Assembly: GCA_904066235.2 (NCBI GenBank)
Contig: CAJFCV020000004.1
Location: forward strand, 8,308,001-8,372,000
Source: Bursaphelenchus xylophilus
Lineage: Eukaryota; Nematoda; Chromadorea; Rhabditida; Aphelenchoididae
Direction: 5' to 3'
Length of the DNA stretch: 64,000 nt
Below are positions 42,601 through 54,700 of the stretch, one piece after another (within the stretch, counting starts at the first letter, position 1; the number at the start of each line of letters is the position of its first letter). A program made the position numbers and the translations under genes. The notes under the pieces were generated by a model, which was not told the origin of the DNA, did no database searches, and saw nothing but the letters and a program-made list of their open reading frames with translations.

Positions 42601-44114
42601 CAAGTACTTGTAACGAGATATGCAATGCAAAATTCCCAGGTCGATTTTCCGAAACAAAGGATCGTGAGACTTTGACTTATATGTCTTTGTCTTGCCTTAA
42701 CGGTTGACGGAAAAAAATAATTTTCAAATTTAAAATTGAGACTTTGTAGCAATCGCTGATGATAAACCATAGAAATCAGCGAGGAGAAACACAGATTTGG
42801 CTAAAAATTCAAACGTAGGATTACCCAGGGCAGCTCTTCTTGGCTGGTTGTTTCCTTTCTTCGCCAAATGAACGAACATATCCCGGAGAACGACAAACGA
42901 GTTTGCTGATACCAAACATCCAGAAATGGCGGGATTTCCCGTAAAAATGTCCGGCTAGATTAACACCCAAGTCATTTAGACTCGGTTTCTAGGGAATAAA
43001 AGCGAGTATTATGTCTCGAAAATGGCTAGCCAAACATTAGAGGAGCTCTCCGAGGGAATGGCAACTAAATCTTGCAATTGTAAGCCACAACTTTACTATT
43101 TCGATTGTGATAACAATGAAGGACCGGCTTTCGAATGTGTGCTGGACTTTGATATAATTTATGAAAATTCTAACATTTGAAGCCTGGATTTGAACAATAT
43201 GTTTAATAAGGATGATAATGGGTTGTTGATCATAAAACATAAACTTCTAGCGCCTCATTTCCGGATTCTTGAAAAATCTGACACCTGTGCAAAGCATTTC
43301 TGCCCCCATTTTCGTTTCTAATTCTTGGAAATCTTTCAACTCTTTTCTACTAAACAAATAAACCACCCTTGATCGGCCGAAATATATACAGCACATTCAT
43401 TTAATATCATTTAAAATGTCATTGTTGAGGCGTTTTCTGAATGCTTCGATCTTGGCTCTTTTCAACTGCAGAGTTACGTGGAGTTATTCAGCAGCTGAAT
43501 TTGTGTTTTTGGTTTTAAAAAAATGCGACAAAATTCGATAAATATTTGAGTAACATCTGGAAGTTGTAAGTCTAAACAGTAGTTAATCGATTTTGTATTG
43601 TTAATATAAAAAATTTTACGAAAGTTTGAAAAACATGTATGCAGTTGAGATGATGATGTCATAAATTATGCAAGGATACTGTAAATACTGCAAAAAAGTT
43701 TTGAATTAATTTTTTACGTATTTTATGTTGTACATAGATGTTTTTAAGTATATTACACTTCCAATATTCTCCCAAAGTCACCATGTGTGTTTCTCACCCA
43801 CAACTTGATATACATTGTCCTTTAGGAAATCGGAATCTCATGTCCGAAGCTATAATGTCACCATGGGAAACTGTCTCATGAATTATTTCTCATTGTTCGG
43901 CCATGTTATAACCCGTAAAAGAACTACTCTAAAAAACGACTCGGATTTTGCATAAAATGAATTAGCCATAGGTCATTTTTATACAATTTTCGCTTGTGTT
44001 TTGCCGGTTTGAAAGCGCTTTTCAGTTATTTTTCATGATTAGAGAGTACGGGAAATTAGGAGAGGCTGTCAGAGCGACGATTTTTATTCCTAAAATCACA
44101 AAAAAAAAAATTTA
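36669..44114. other. Gene-poor interval
   Basis: About 7.4 kb without a gene I can support. An open frame of 143 codons at 40820-41251 (-) is the longest, has a possible donor inside (TCAGGTAATCGG) and no recognised motif. The frame 36396-36872 (+) is antisense to the neuropeptide gene. The rest is AT-rich. Confidence 0.4.
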
Positions 44115-44303
44115 CGAGGGAATGGTCTGAACTTCCCCCAGCGTTTGGGAAAATGACTAGTGCAGGTGGATAGAGCAGGTCAACTTTGGTAAAAAGAGCC
44201 ATTTTCCAGCTGCGGAATAAGCCCGGCCGACGAGAAAAATCGACCGAAAGTTCCACACAAATTTCCTCTTTCTCTTCCCTCGGAAAAGAAGAGCGGCGTT
44301 CAG

Positions 44304-44373
44304 TGGTTCGGTTAGCCGAGTGGATAAAGCATCCGCTCGATATTCTTTTGGGGGTTGGTTCGATTCCGGGGCC
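44304..44373 (+). other. tRNA-like block, left arm
   Basis: A box TAGCCGAGTGG and B box GGTTCGATTCC in tRNA spacing. Acceptor and anticodon stems do not pair, so it is not a functional tRNA. It could still act as an internal RNA polymerase III promoter. Confidence 0.6.
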
Positions 44374-44720
44374 TTGCGAAGGACCGTGAAAAGGCTTTGA
44401 TGAGCAAGATCAAACTCTAACAACACAAAAAAACATTTTGCCATTTTCATACGTTTTATAGGGGAATTATACCAAAACAACAATTGTCAAAAAATGAACT
44501 TTTTGGGTTCTTCCAAACCTTAAAAGCGATGGAACGTCGAAGTTATACTCGTTTGGTTATAGAAAAGGGTATGTCTATATTTTTGAAACGCTCTGTACTC
44601 GATTTCGTTATTGCCAAAAAATTTTTACATAACCTATAAAACGTATAAAAAAGGAAAATTTTTTTTTGGGTTGTTAGAGTTTGATCTTGCTCATCAAAGC
44701 CTTATCACGGTCCTTCTCGA

Positions 44721-44790
44721 GGCCCCGGAATCGAACCAACCCCCAAAAGAATACCGAGCGGATGCTTTATCCACTCGGCTAACCGAACCA
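44721..44790 (-). other. tRNA-like block, right arm
   Basis: Inverted partner of 44304-44373 with the same A and B boxes on the minus strand and only a few changes. Confidence 0.6.
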
Positions 44791-44981
44791 TTGGACACCG
44801 CTCTTCTTTTCCGAGGGAAGAGAAAGAGAAATTTTTTTGGAACTTTCGGTCGATTTTTCTCGTCGGCCGGGCTTATTCCGCAGCTGGAAAATGGCTCTTT
44901 TTACCAAAGTTGACCTGCTCTATCCACCTGTACTAGTCATTTTCCCAAACGCTGGGGGAAGTTCAGACCATTCCCTCGTTA

Positions 44982-45830
44982 GCCATTTTTTCCTAATTTC
45001 TCATCGAAAAAAACGGTAATCTAAATTTATGCAAATTTTTGCCAAAATCTGAGCACAGAATTTTGAATTCCTCCATCCGAAATTCACACCCACATTTGCA
45101 ATTTCCATTTCCGGCGCAAATTTGCATTTTATTTCCATGTTACATTTTCACTTTTTGCCACGACAATTTCTGGCCATTTTAGAACAAAAACCCCTTCCGA
45201 CGTCTTTTTTTTTGCTCTCCGGGGTTGGAGATCTTTTATCCGAAGAGACAAAAAACGCTTAGCCAATTACAAAATTGTTAGCGACAAAGTGGAGGTCTTT
45301 TTGTTGTAGCCGTTTCCTTTTTTTGAGTCATTCTGGAGTCGTTGAATCAGTGCGGAAAATCCTGAAGTGCTCAAACGGATTCATTATTTTTTTTGAACAC
45401 GTTTTGGAGACAAATATGGGTTGTAACTATTTTCATGATTTTTCGGATTAAGTAAACTACAATGCAAACACAAAAGGGATATCGGTAATCCGCTTTTAGG
45501 AACGTTGCATCGTTTTTGGGGCTTGGGTTCGATGAGTAATGCATAGGGCAAAGAGCGGGTCTATGAAAGGTGCACAAGTGCCCGGGTAATGAATTTTGAG
45601 TGCCCCCTTATCACCGGAAGGTTACAAATCCCATAAAAACAACTTATCGCGAATTCCTAAAAACAATTTGTTTACCCACCCCATTCGAGCCCCCGTTTTT
45701 ATCAACTCTACCCATTAATTCTTCTTGACGGTTAATTTCCATACTCTCCTCTTTCCTTCTGACTTCCTATTCTAAAAAACGAATTCCTATTCGCCTCCCT
45801 ACTGATTATTATACGACTATTTTTCTCAAA
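44982..45830. other. Non-coding gap
   Basis: AT-rich sequence between the foldback element and the start of the next gene; no gene or repeat recognised. Confidence 0.4.
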
Positions 45831-47802
45831 ATGAGTGACTGTAAAATCAAAGTAGGTGATGTTGCAGAGGACGAGATGATGTTGGAAGGGCTGCATCAGC
45901 GATGGACGAGGAGCGAGCATCGCTGGGAAATCGTCTATTTTAAACGGTAGGGGATTAAGTCATGGATAATTTAAGGTTTTATCGCTGTTTGCAACTCTTC
46001 TAACATCTAACATTTATTTCCAGAATCACCGTTCTTCTGCTCCTGTGTATTGTTGGGATCAGTATTTTCGAAGGCATCAGCTGGACTCGCTCCGATGTAA
46101 CCATAAAATCCGCGGACGTTACGGATTACTGTGATGGGGAACTTGTAAGTCCAAAATTTGATGCGAAATGAGGAAATCTTGCCTTTCAGCTGAGGTATTA
46201 TCACAAGTCGAAGATCAAAGGGTCCTTCAAAGAGCAGCGGGGTCTTTTGTTCGATTGTAGGCTTATGGAATATTTGCGAAAGTTCAAATTAACAGAGAAG
46301 GATCCGGTTAGAGAGGAGAAGGTGGGTAAAATCAAGATGCCATTTTGCAGATGGCTAAGTCATTGTAAAATTCTTAAATCCTATTCCATCTTCGGTGAAA
46401 ATATTTTCAATTTCAGTCAAATTTCCCTGAAGACACAGCCATTGTAATAGGCGCAGATTCAGGTTACTACTACTCTACACGAGCCGTAATCGCCGAAATA
46501 CGAAGACACTTTGGGAATGCCACAAAGATCATACTGTATGATCTTGGAGGAATAAAACCTCATTATGTAAGTAATATAGGCTCTAACTTTATAGACCAGA
46601 CGGCATGATGACTATTTTTTCTCTTCAGCAGCAAGAACTCGATGGAATTTGCAATCTCGAATACCGAGTTTTCGACTTCAACACATTGCCCGAGCAGGTC
46701 CGAGCGAAGAAGATTTTCTCATGGAAGATCTTCATATTAGCTGTAAGTACACAAACCTGTATAAACGATCTTTGTAGGAAGTGTTTAGAGAGTACAACAA
46801 CATCATGTACATGGATTCCTCCATATTTATTCAGACCAACGAATTCGAGGTCTTTTTCGAGATGATGCACGACAAAACGTTGACTCCCATTCAACTGAGT
46901 GGATGGACTGGGCATGGCCTCAAATACGCCACACATCCAGGTGAGAAAACAAGGGGGAATAACTGTAATGGAGGGAACAAGGTCAATTTATGATGTAAGC
47001 TTCTTAGACGAGCATGAGATTGAAATTCAAAGGGATCTAGGAGACAACTGTCGTCAATAAGTATGATTAGAAATAAGATTCAATTGAAAGCAATTTAGTT
47101 ATATGCCAAGATTCCACTACGTATTTTACCATCAAACAATCGTGATATTTCATTGATTTGAGCACTAATCCAACTCTTTCACTAGCCATTTTACGTTTTA
47201 TGCTTACGTTTCAACCATAGTGTACCCGAAACCAAACTCTACAATATTTTTTCGACAACCACTGGCTTATTTTAACACCCAAATTACATTACGTATTTTA
47301 CCATTAAATTTCAGGCATGTATAAATACATTCCCCTTGATCTGAATGTCGACAACAAAGCGTGGATGATGGAGGCCAACCTCATACTAATGCAAAGGACC
47401 GAGCAAACAAGGAAGCTCCTAAAATGGTCAGTATTATGTGCATCTGTGGTTGAATGCATCAATCCGTTCGGTAAGGACTACAAAAATATTGCCACAGCTC
47501 CTGTTACCGCCATACTAAAAAGTCCCATTCCAGGCGCCGAATACTCGTGTCCCCGAGATGACGGATCGAGCGCAGGAATCTGTCATCGACAAGATCAAAG
47601 TCTATTGAATATTCTCATATATAATTTGGAATACGACATGATGTTTGACGGTAAGACCCAAAAACTTAAGCCAACTAAAACTTCAGGTCATCGAGTAGTT
47701 ACACACATGCGAAAAGACCATCCAAAGAATACCCGACAACGACACGAAACGAGGCGATTGCAATCCACCAACGATAACATTGCGCAATGTTCGAAACCTT
47801 AG
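45831..47802 (+). CDS. Type II membrane protein, DUF1647-like
   Basis: Nine exons in phase: 45831-45946, 46024-46144, 46190-46306, 46417-46566, 46629-46742, 46778-46940, 47315-47470, 47534-47650, 47687-47802 (389 aa). A short cytoplasmic part is followed by one membrane segment (ITVLLLLCIVGISIF) and a lumenal domain. The core has AIVIGADSGYYYSTRAVIAE, IILYDLGG, YRVFDFNTLPEQVRAKKIF, and NNIMYMDSSIFIQ, which could be a GT-A-like metal-binding YMDSS turn. This order resembles the nematode-expanded DUF1647 family, thought of as glycosyltransferase-like; no activity is proven. Intron 46941-47314 is the only long one. Intron 47471-47533 is a multiple of three and open, so retention would only insert residues. 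Confidence 0.75.
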
Positions 47803-48089
47803 GACCCTCCTTAAGCCTATTTATATTCGATATAACGGGTATTACAACCATTCAGGGAGCGTTTACGAGTTAATAGTTGTAAAGAAATAATCAGATATTT
47901 ATTACGACCTTCAAATAAACAATGATTTTCGATCACACGGTAATTTTAAAGGTCAATTATGTAGCAAAACAGTTAAAATGAGGGAATTCTTACTAATTAG
48001 ACAACAATAACAACCTCGAGGAGCCATAAAATTCAAAAATGAGTGCCAATTTTAGCCGAAACAACAGAACAATCATCAAAATTAAAATC
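47803..48089. other. Convergent 3' gap
   Basis: Downstream regions of the DUF1647-like and cyclin-Q-like genes meet here; AATAAAC occurs near 47916. Nothing else seen. Confidence 0.4.
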
Positions 48090-48931
48090 CTATCCATCCT
48101 GATTGTAAACGTATTTGACGAACCTCCGCTTTAGCCGTTGAAGTCTGGAAATGCTCAGAGAATCGCTGAATAAAGACACCCAAGCTCTTTCTTTGATCTC
48201 CACCTTGGCTATTTGAATTCCCAGGGCAACAATAATCAGCGCTGCTGTTAGACTTGAATGATCCGAGAAGAATTGAGGGTCCACTGAGACGTCTTGAAGC
48301 AACGTAGCCACAACGGTATCATACTTGGGGCACTTTTCAAATTTCGATGAGTAAAAGTCCTTGAGAATTGATGAGATCGTATAGACGAGATGATGAGGGA
48401 GATCGGCGGTGAGGTCAAAGCCGAGGAACCTTAACACAATTGGTTCTAAATCGATTAGGCTCTGTCTAAGGGCAGCTTCGAGTTCATTCAGAGGGATGGG
48501 AGGCTGTTCTGGATGCAAAATCCTAAAATTTTATATTATACTTGAAAAAATTGCCCAAAATGGATAAAAATTATCAATACAAAGTGTTCTTCTTACCTAT
48601 AAGCAACCGAAACAATCGATTTCAGTCTCAATCTGTTGTCATTTGTTGTTTTTGCCGCTAACGACATACATGTCGAGGCGACTGTCTACAAATCATCAAG
48701 TACAATATAAAAAAAGCCTTAGCTTACATGTCTACACATCTCTTCCGGCAACTTTTCATGACACTTGTGATAGTAAACGCAGGCATAGCTAATGGTCAGA
48801 GTTCGTGCTTCGAGTCGTATACCTAAAATATAAACATCACTTAACGTCATCAACAAAAATGCCAAAAAAGATTATGAAAATAACATACCCAACTCCACAA
48901 TGTACTCTAAAAACTTGCGTTCTCGTGTCAT
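48090..48931 (-). CDS. Cyclin-Q (FAM58)-like protein
   Basis: Four exons in phase: 48931-48889, 48822-48728, 48685-48597, 48522-48090 (219 aa). The cyclin box shows FLEYIVELGIRLEARTLTI, ACVYYHKCHEKL, STCMSLAAKTTNDNRLR and SIVSVAYRILHPEQPPIPLN. The second fold has IVLRFLGFDLTADLPHHLV. This pattern matches cyclin Q, the partner of CDK10, where the histidine after a short box pairs with the YHKF-like motif. The start ATG gives a very short N-terminus, so an additional upstream exon is possible. It lies 158 bp behind TBCE on the same strand, with an AATAAA between them, so it may be a downstream gene of an operon; an SL2-type acceptor just before the ATG is not obvious. Confidence 0.75.
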
Positions 48932-49089
48932 AAATATAAAAATAACAAGAAAAGGGTAAAAATCGCACTCAAAATGCATCAAATATCATTTTGGTTTATT
49001 AACCATAAAAAATTATTGCCTAAAAAACTATAAGGTACCAGTTTATGTTAACAACAACGACAATAATTTACATTTGATACATATTAGAG

Positions 49090-50705
49090 CTACGCGTCCG
49101 AAAACACAATTTCCATGCCGTCTTCAGGTTCAAAACTCCTCAGAACCACCGAAGAATTCCACTCTACCGAATCAAAGACGCCTTTCTGCACCTCCACCTT
49201 CACTTCTACCTTCGAGGGCTCAAATCTGAGTAGTCGGGAGGCCATGGCCACAATGTGTTCAATATTCAGACTCAATTGGAGTGTTCTTGTGATCGTTTTT
49301 CCATTATAAGTTAGAGAAATCTTCCGCTGTTGAGTCTCATATTTCCCCTCCGGCGGCTTCTCATAGACCGGTCCGTATTTGGCATTAAACCGTTGGACAT
49401 CCTTCTCATGAACTTGTGGAATTGGAGGTTCACTGAACCGAAGTTGGAAGAATTTCTCGCAATTTGACCTCTCCCAAGGCGATACGATGCACCCGTTCAG
49501 AATATTGATGGTGGGAAGCTTGGCAATCAGTATCTCATATGCTTGAAGATTTCGATCAGACGTATATAAATCACCACTTCTTAAGTTCTTCAGTGATGGC
49601 AAACGTGCAATTTGGTTGATTGATTCCCACTAAAACAAGATAATCAATCAAAATAAGGTCCAACTTACATCACCAATCGGATTACCATCCAGCCAGAGGC
49701 ATTCTAACGACGGGAAACCAACATCCTCATCAAATTCAACGGAACGAAATCCACATTCCTTGAGATTAAGTGTATTCAATCTAAACCGATATAAAAATAA
49801 TTTAATAAGAACTTACCGGGAACAATTTTTTACTTTTGAGACCTTCTTGAAATCAACCAACGGGTTCTTTGACAAATCTAGTACCTCAAGTTTTACCAAA
49901 TTTGTCAGATCCGGGACTTCTTCCAACTCGTTTCCAACCAAGAACAACTTCTTGAGGTTGGGAAAGTGACGATGAAGCTCAGAGACGGTTTTGACGTCCA
50001 GTCCACAAGAAACTACGTTCAACGACTCAACTGTAGGATAAACGCAATCAATCGGCTCCAATGGTTTTAGTTTGTTCAGCCTAAAAATTAGCAATAAAAG
50101 AAAGTTAACTTACGATATATCTAAAGTGACTAGTGAAGGAAAGAGATCAATGATACGGAAAACTTGGTTCCAATCAGACAGCATGTTCCTTGCCATTGAC
50201 AACTCGATGCATTTAGGGAAGTTCTGAGACACATCCCTTTCAAGAAACCGGATGAATTTGTTCTCGAGGACAATCAATCGTTGCTGATAAATCCAACTAA
50301 AATATAAATAAGCAAAAACGTTGTAACCTACTTAAAATCAAGCTCTGCTTCCTTGAGAACAATCTCAACGCCTTCAAGTTGATCGTCCTTGCCGGAATAA
50401 TGATCTTCCACCGTTTTCAAGAAACCTTGACCAAGATTTACATCTTTCAGACGAACAAATGATCCGGAATCAGGATATCTAAAAAAAAAACAAAAGCGAG
50501 AAACATGCTCCTACTTGGTGCTAAAGTATCGTTTCCCTTGAAGGACTCCATCATGTTTCCCCTCTCCGGGGTTATCCCATTCGATCCCTAACCAAACCTC
50601 ATTACTGTCTGGTGCAATATGCAAAGAGCCAATATATCGGATGAACCCTCTCTTCTGATCAACCCCTACTCTGTCACCAATTGAAGGGGAATCTCGTATC
50701 GTCAT
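49090..50705 (-). CDS. Tubulin-folding cofactor E (TBCE)
   Basis: Multi-exon gene starting at the ATG 50705 (first exons 50705-50515, 50478-50332). It has an N-terminal CAP-Gly domain (GDRVGVDQKRGFIRYIG, VWLGIEWDNPGEGKHDGVLQ) that binds the tubulin tail. A set of leucine-rich repeats follows (LKKLFLVGNELEEVPDL, LEVLDLSKNPLVDF, LECLWLDGNPIGD). The C-terminal ubiquitin-like domain ends in FEPEDGMEIVFSDA. This order is unique to cofactor E, which with cofactors C and D assembles the alpha/beta-tubulin dimer. Last exon reaches 49090. It is divergent from TIM14 across 163 bp and is followed by the cyclin-Q-like gene. Confidence 0.92.
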
Positions 50706-50868
50706 TAGTGCATCAGTTCCGAATTCTTTCAGAAAATATTTTTTATCCGATCAATTGTGATGTTTCGCCTTGAAATTTATGGATTTTTCTCGAAATTCAC
50801 GCAATTTTTATTTTATTTTCTTGATCAATGTTGAAGTAATAAGTTGTTGAGTTTGTCGTTGATAAAAA
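50706..50868. promoter_or_regulatory. Shared divergent promoter, TBCE / TIM14
   Basis: Only 163 bp separate the two start codons on opposite strands, so the promoters must overlap. The interval is AT-rich and I see no TATA box or specific operator. Confidence 0.6.
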
Positions 50869-51611
50869 ATGGTAAGTTGAATGCGGATTATTAGCTCATT
50901 AGAGACTTTAATTTCTTTTGTTATTGTTAACCCTCACTTTTTTGTCTTGTCGTTTCTGTTCATGTTTTCTATTTTTTTCAGTCCAGTGGATTTATACTAG
51001 CTAGCCTTGGTCTGGCTGCTGCCGGTTTTACTGGAAGATACTTGCTTAGAAACAAACACATACTGGATAAAGCTATCGATGCCATACCGAAAGAGGCTGT
51101 AAGCCAACCTTTACTTTTATTTATTATCATTTAGTTCTCCAAATACTACCAAGGAGGATTTGAGCCAAAAATGTCAAGACGAGAAGCATCGTTAATCTTG
51201 GGAGTTCCTTTCAATGCAAAGCCAAATAAGATAAAAGACGCACATAAAAAATTGATGATCATCAACCATCCAGATCGAGGTAGGATTTTGTTATTCTAGG
51301 TAGAGGTCAAACATAACCGTTTACTTTGTGCAATCCTCTGTTTTTTCGAGAAAATGGGATAGGAACCAGCGGTTTTTTTGGTTTGTAACGGTGAAAAACA
51401 AGCGTCACTTTAAGGGCCTGTTGACAAAAAAATGAACGAAAAGTGTTTGAACGCAGCAGTTTTTGGAACCATATGATTCATTCCGCCGTTCCTAATGTAC
51501 TTGACAGTTGAATCTCTTATATGTTTACCTGTTTTTCTTTCAGGAGGCTCTCCCTACCTGGCAGCAAAGATCAACGAAGCCAAGGATTACCTTGAAAACA
51601 ATAAATCATGA
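50869..51611 (+). CDS. dnj-21: Mitochondrial import motor J-protein TIM14 / DNAJC19
   Basis: Four exons in phase: 50869-50871, 50982-51098, 51135-51279, 51544-51611 (110 aa). The first coding exon is just the ATG, spliced directly after it. One membrane helix ([19 protein letters not shown]) is followed by the matrix J-domain with [19 protein letters not shown], the HPD motif in INHPDRGGSPYL, and [11 protein letters not shown]14 (Pam18) stimulates mitochondrial Hsp70 at the TIM23 channel. Length and order are those of the family. The symbol follows the C. elegans orthologue. An AATAAA-type signal sits about 20 bp after the stop, in a convergent arrangement with the MAM gene. Confidence 0.92.
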
Positions 51612-51735
51612 TGATTTTTAAGATTTTTTTCAATAAATAATTTTATACAACAATAGAATTCGATCTTTCAGATATTTTAAGTCATCCTGATTTACCGGGT
51701 TTCACTGTACATGAATAAATTAATATTGCCCTAAT

Positions 51736-54700
51736 TTAGTGTCTTGCCAGACCATCGCTATCGATTATTGTGCGGGCTGATTGGACGGAAGGGCAAGCCG
51801 AATCCAACAGGCGGATATTGTCTACACCACAAGCACCTTGGAATATGCCGTGATTGATACATTCGAAGAGAACCTGAAGAGATTATTTTACTGTAAGTTA
51901 GGAGTGATATTCACTATAATTTTGGATGGTTTGTTTATGATAAGATACGGCTTTCAGTTTTTTTTTTGATTTTGTATTATCACTTAGACGGGACTTTTGG
52001 CCGTTTTAGAAGTATAATATTCGTTTTTTAAATATATTGTACATGATTTATATCAACTTACCTTCTGAGTTCCTACTGGACAGCTGGCATAGTGTAGCTT
52101 CCATCTCCTGCTCCCTCGTTTAACTCCAATCTCGGTCTCGAACACACAGTTCTCGGTTGTATCACAACAAACTCTCAATTGAATATTCCTAGCCGCTTCC
52201 CAAGCCTGGAATTCAATTGTTTCCACCTTTGTTGCGTTGATCCTTGCCGACAACGTTGATCTTTGGAAGGGCTTAACATATGAAGCAGCGAAATGCTGAT
52301 TCCTCTCGTTGAAGTTGTCGCCCCGTGCAATGCCAGTAACACTGTTTCGGTATCTTCCCCTCCAGTTTTGCCATCCTCTCATCACGTAATCGGCTTGTCG
52401 ATGAGCTCGGCGACGCAAAAGGTATCTGTAGTTGTGGCTTCCGGGGTTTACGGTATCCACGGAACTCTCCCAATTGCAAAGGTCTTCTAAAACAGGCAAA
52501 ATTAAAACTTGGTACCTTTTTATAGCATGTTAAGAGGTGTAAAAGACACAATCCTTACCTGACTCGAAGTTACAAGCCACTTTGTTACATTGTTTTAGCC
52601 GATCGTCCGCTGAAATTATTGTAGTATTAGTAAAATTATGCAAAGATTTTTTGACCTCGCTTGGTCGAAGGACGTCATTTCTGATATCAGTAAATGCCTT
52701 TGATATATTGTTTTTCGAAAATGATAAGTTTATTTGGTGCATTTAGAAAAACGGTGAAGTTTTTCCACAACTTTAGGTTCAGTTGGGCGAATTAAAGGGG
52801 TATTTTGACTAGGGTCTATGTTTTTTACATAGAAATAAAAATGCTTTTTCTTAGAAAACTTATTTTTAGAAAAAATGATTTTTTTCATAGAAAAAAACAT
52901 TTTTATTTTAGAAAAGAATGGTTATTCCTTAGAAAGTGCAATTTTTAGTAAATTTGTGTATAATAATAAAAAAAACTGATTTTAAACAGTAACTAGTAGT
53001 AAATTTTGTTGAGTAGTGGGGTAAAATAGTAAGAGTAGTAACTTTTTGAGTGAATATTGGGGACTGGGGTATTCGATGGTGCTGATTCCGAAAACATAGT
53101 TCGTTTTTTGTGATTTTGACTTTTTCTTAAGTAGTACTGTAAGTTAGTAGCAATTTGTATTGTTGATGCCTCAACGTCGATTGAAATCGATTTCTTGCTC
53201 GTACCTGGGTTAACCCTTATATATCTTCAGACAAATTCCGACGAACCAGAGAGAATATTCAATTAAACAATTCAACAATTAATAAAAAATTCAAAATTGC
53301 TACTAACTTACAGTACTACTTAAGAAAAAAGTCAAAATCGCAAAAAACGAACTATGTTTTCGAAATCAGCACAATCGAATACCCCATTCCCCAATATTCA
53401 CTCAAAAAGTTACTATTCTTACTATTTTGCCCTACTACTTAACAAAATTCACTACTTGTTACTGTTTAAAATCAATTTTTGTTATTATTATACACAAATT
53501 TACTTAAAATTGCACTTTCTAAGGAAAAACCATTCTTTTCTAAAATAAAAATGTTTTTTTCTATGAAAAAAATCATTTTTTCTAAAAATAAGTTTTCTAA
53601 GAAAAAGCGTTTTTATTTCTATGCGAAAAACATTTTCCCTTTTGACTATAATTTTGGTTATTTTACTCACCCTCATTGAACGGTTCATTCCGATCTGTGT
53701 GCATTACTGGCTGAGTGTGATGATGCCATTTGGGCTGTCTAAAATAGGAATCATAGAACGTTGCGGACACCTGATTGTTCGAATTCGAACTGATAACCGT
53801 TGGTTGATATAAAAGTGCGAAGATGTCGACCTTTACAACCCCCCCCCCTTACTATTCTTTGGAAATAGTAGATAAGTGGGAAGCGAATACGTATTCTTAC
53901 ATTTTGTGTTGCTCCACATGCTCCTTCTGCAATTGTTGGACCAGCTCGATGGCACTGACTTCCCCATTAGTCTCCACCGAGGACTTTTTGTTGGCCTCCA
54001 CCCATATGTCCTGGGAAGTAAGCTCACTTTCGAAGGTTTTGAGGGCCTCCATCACTGATGGAGCTGGCTCTTCAGGGGCCCGTGGAATGCTGGGAACATC
54101 TTGAGCACGTGGAAGATGCTCGGGTTCAGAGTTATCGGAGTCGATCAGGCCTCCGCGGGCCGGTTTAGTATGCTTGGCAATACTTTCGTGCTTCTTCTTG
54201 AACAAGCCCGTATTCCCACTGTTGACGCTAGAGTAAGCAGTACTGAAAATCCTCTTGACCTTTTCGTTTTGTCCCCGATAGCCTCTGATTCCTTGTTGTG
54301 GATACTTGAACGGCCGATTGTAACCATCAGCTGGCCCATCGGAATCTCGCAACGCACCGGTTTCAGATGGCTTGGCGGGAACTTTGACGCCGTGAAACTC
54401 ATGATCAATCTTTATACCAGGTTTGTTCATGTTGATGTGTGTGGGGAAGTTTACTTCATTCATTAGGGTCGTCGATTCCATTTGGGCTCGATTCGAACTT
54501 CCAGTATTAACGTAATGTTTTGGTTTTCGCGGCTGCTTGGCTTGATCTATCTCATCCACCACTGATTTTATCTCTTCTTCGATCTTAAAGAGGGTTGTTT
54601 TGGCTCCACTGTGGGTGGATCCTTTGTACGGGCCTTCGGTTGTCTCCGCAGCTGGTGACACTTGTATTTGACCCTCAGGCTTTTTCTCATTTGAAGATGA

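Larger units (their letters stand above)
44115..44978. mobile_element. Foldback element with two tRNA-like heads
   Basis: Two inverted arms of about 350 bp (44115-44461 and about 44631-44978) around a 170-bp centre. The termini are CGAGGGAATGGTCTGAACTT and its reverse complement. TTA flanks both ends (44112-44114, 44979-44981). Each arm carries a tRNA-like block, so the transcript would form a long hairpin. No protein coding is evident; the arm reading frames are mirror shadows of each other. Confidence 0.8.

Noticed and set aside
44157..44913. Pair of similar 100-aa frames in opposite orientation
   Set aside because: They are mirror translations of the two arms of the foldback element, not genes.
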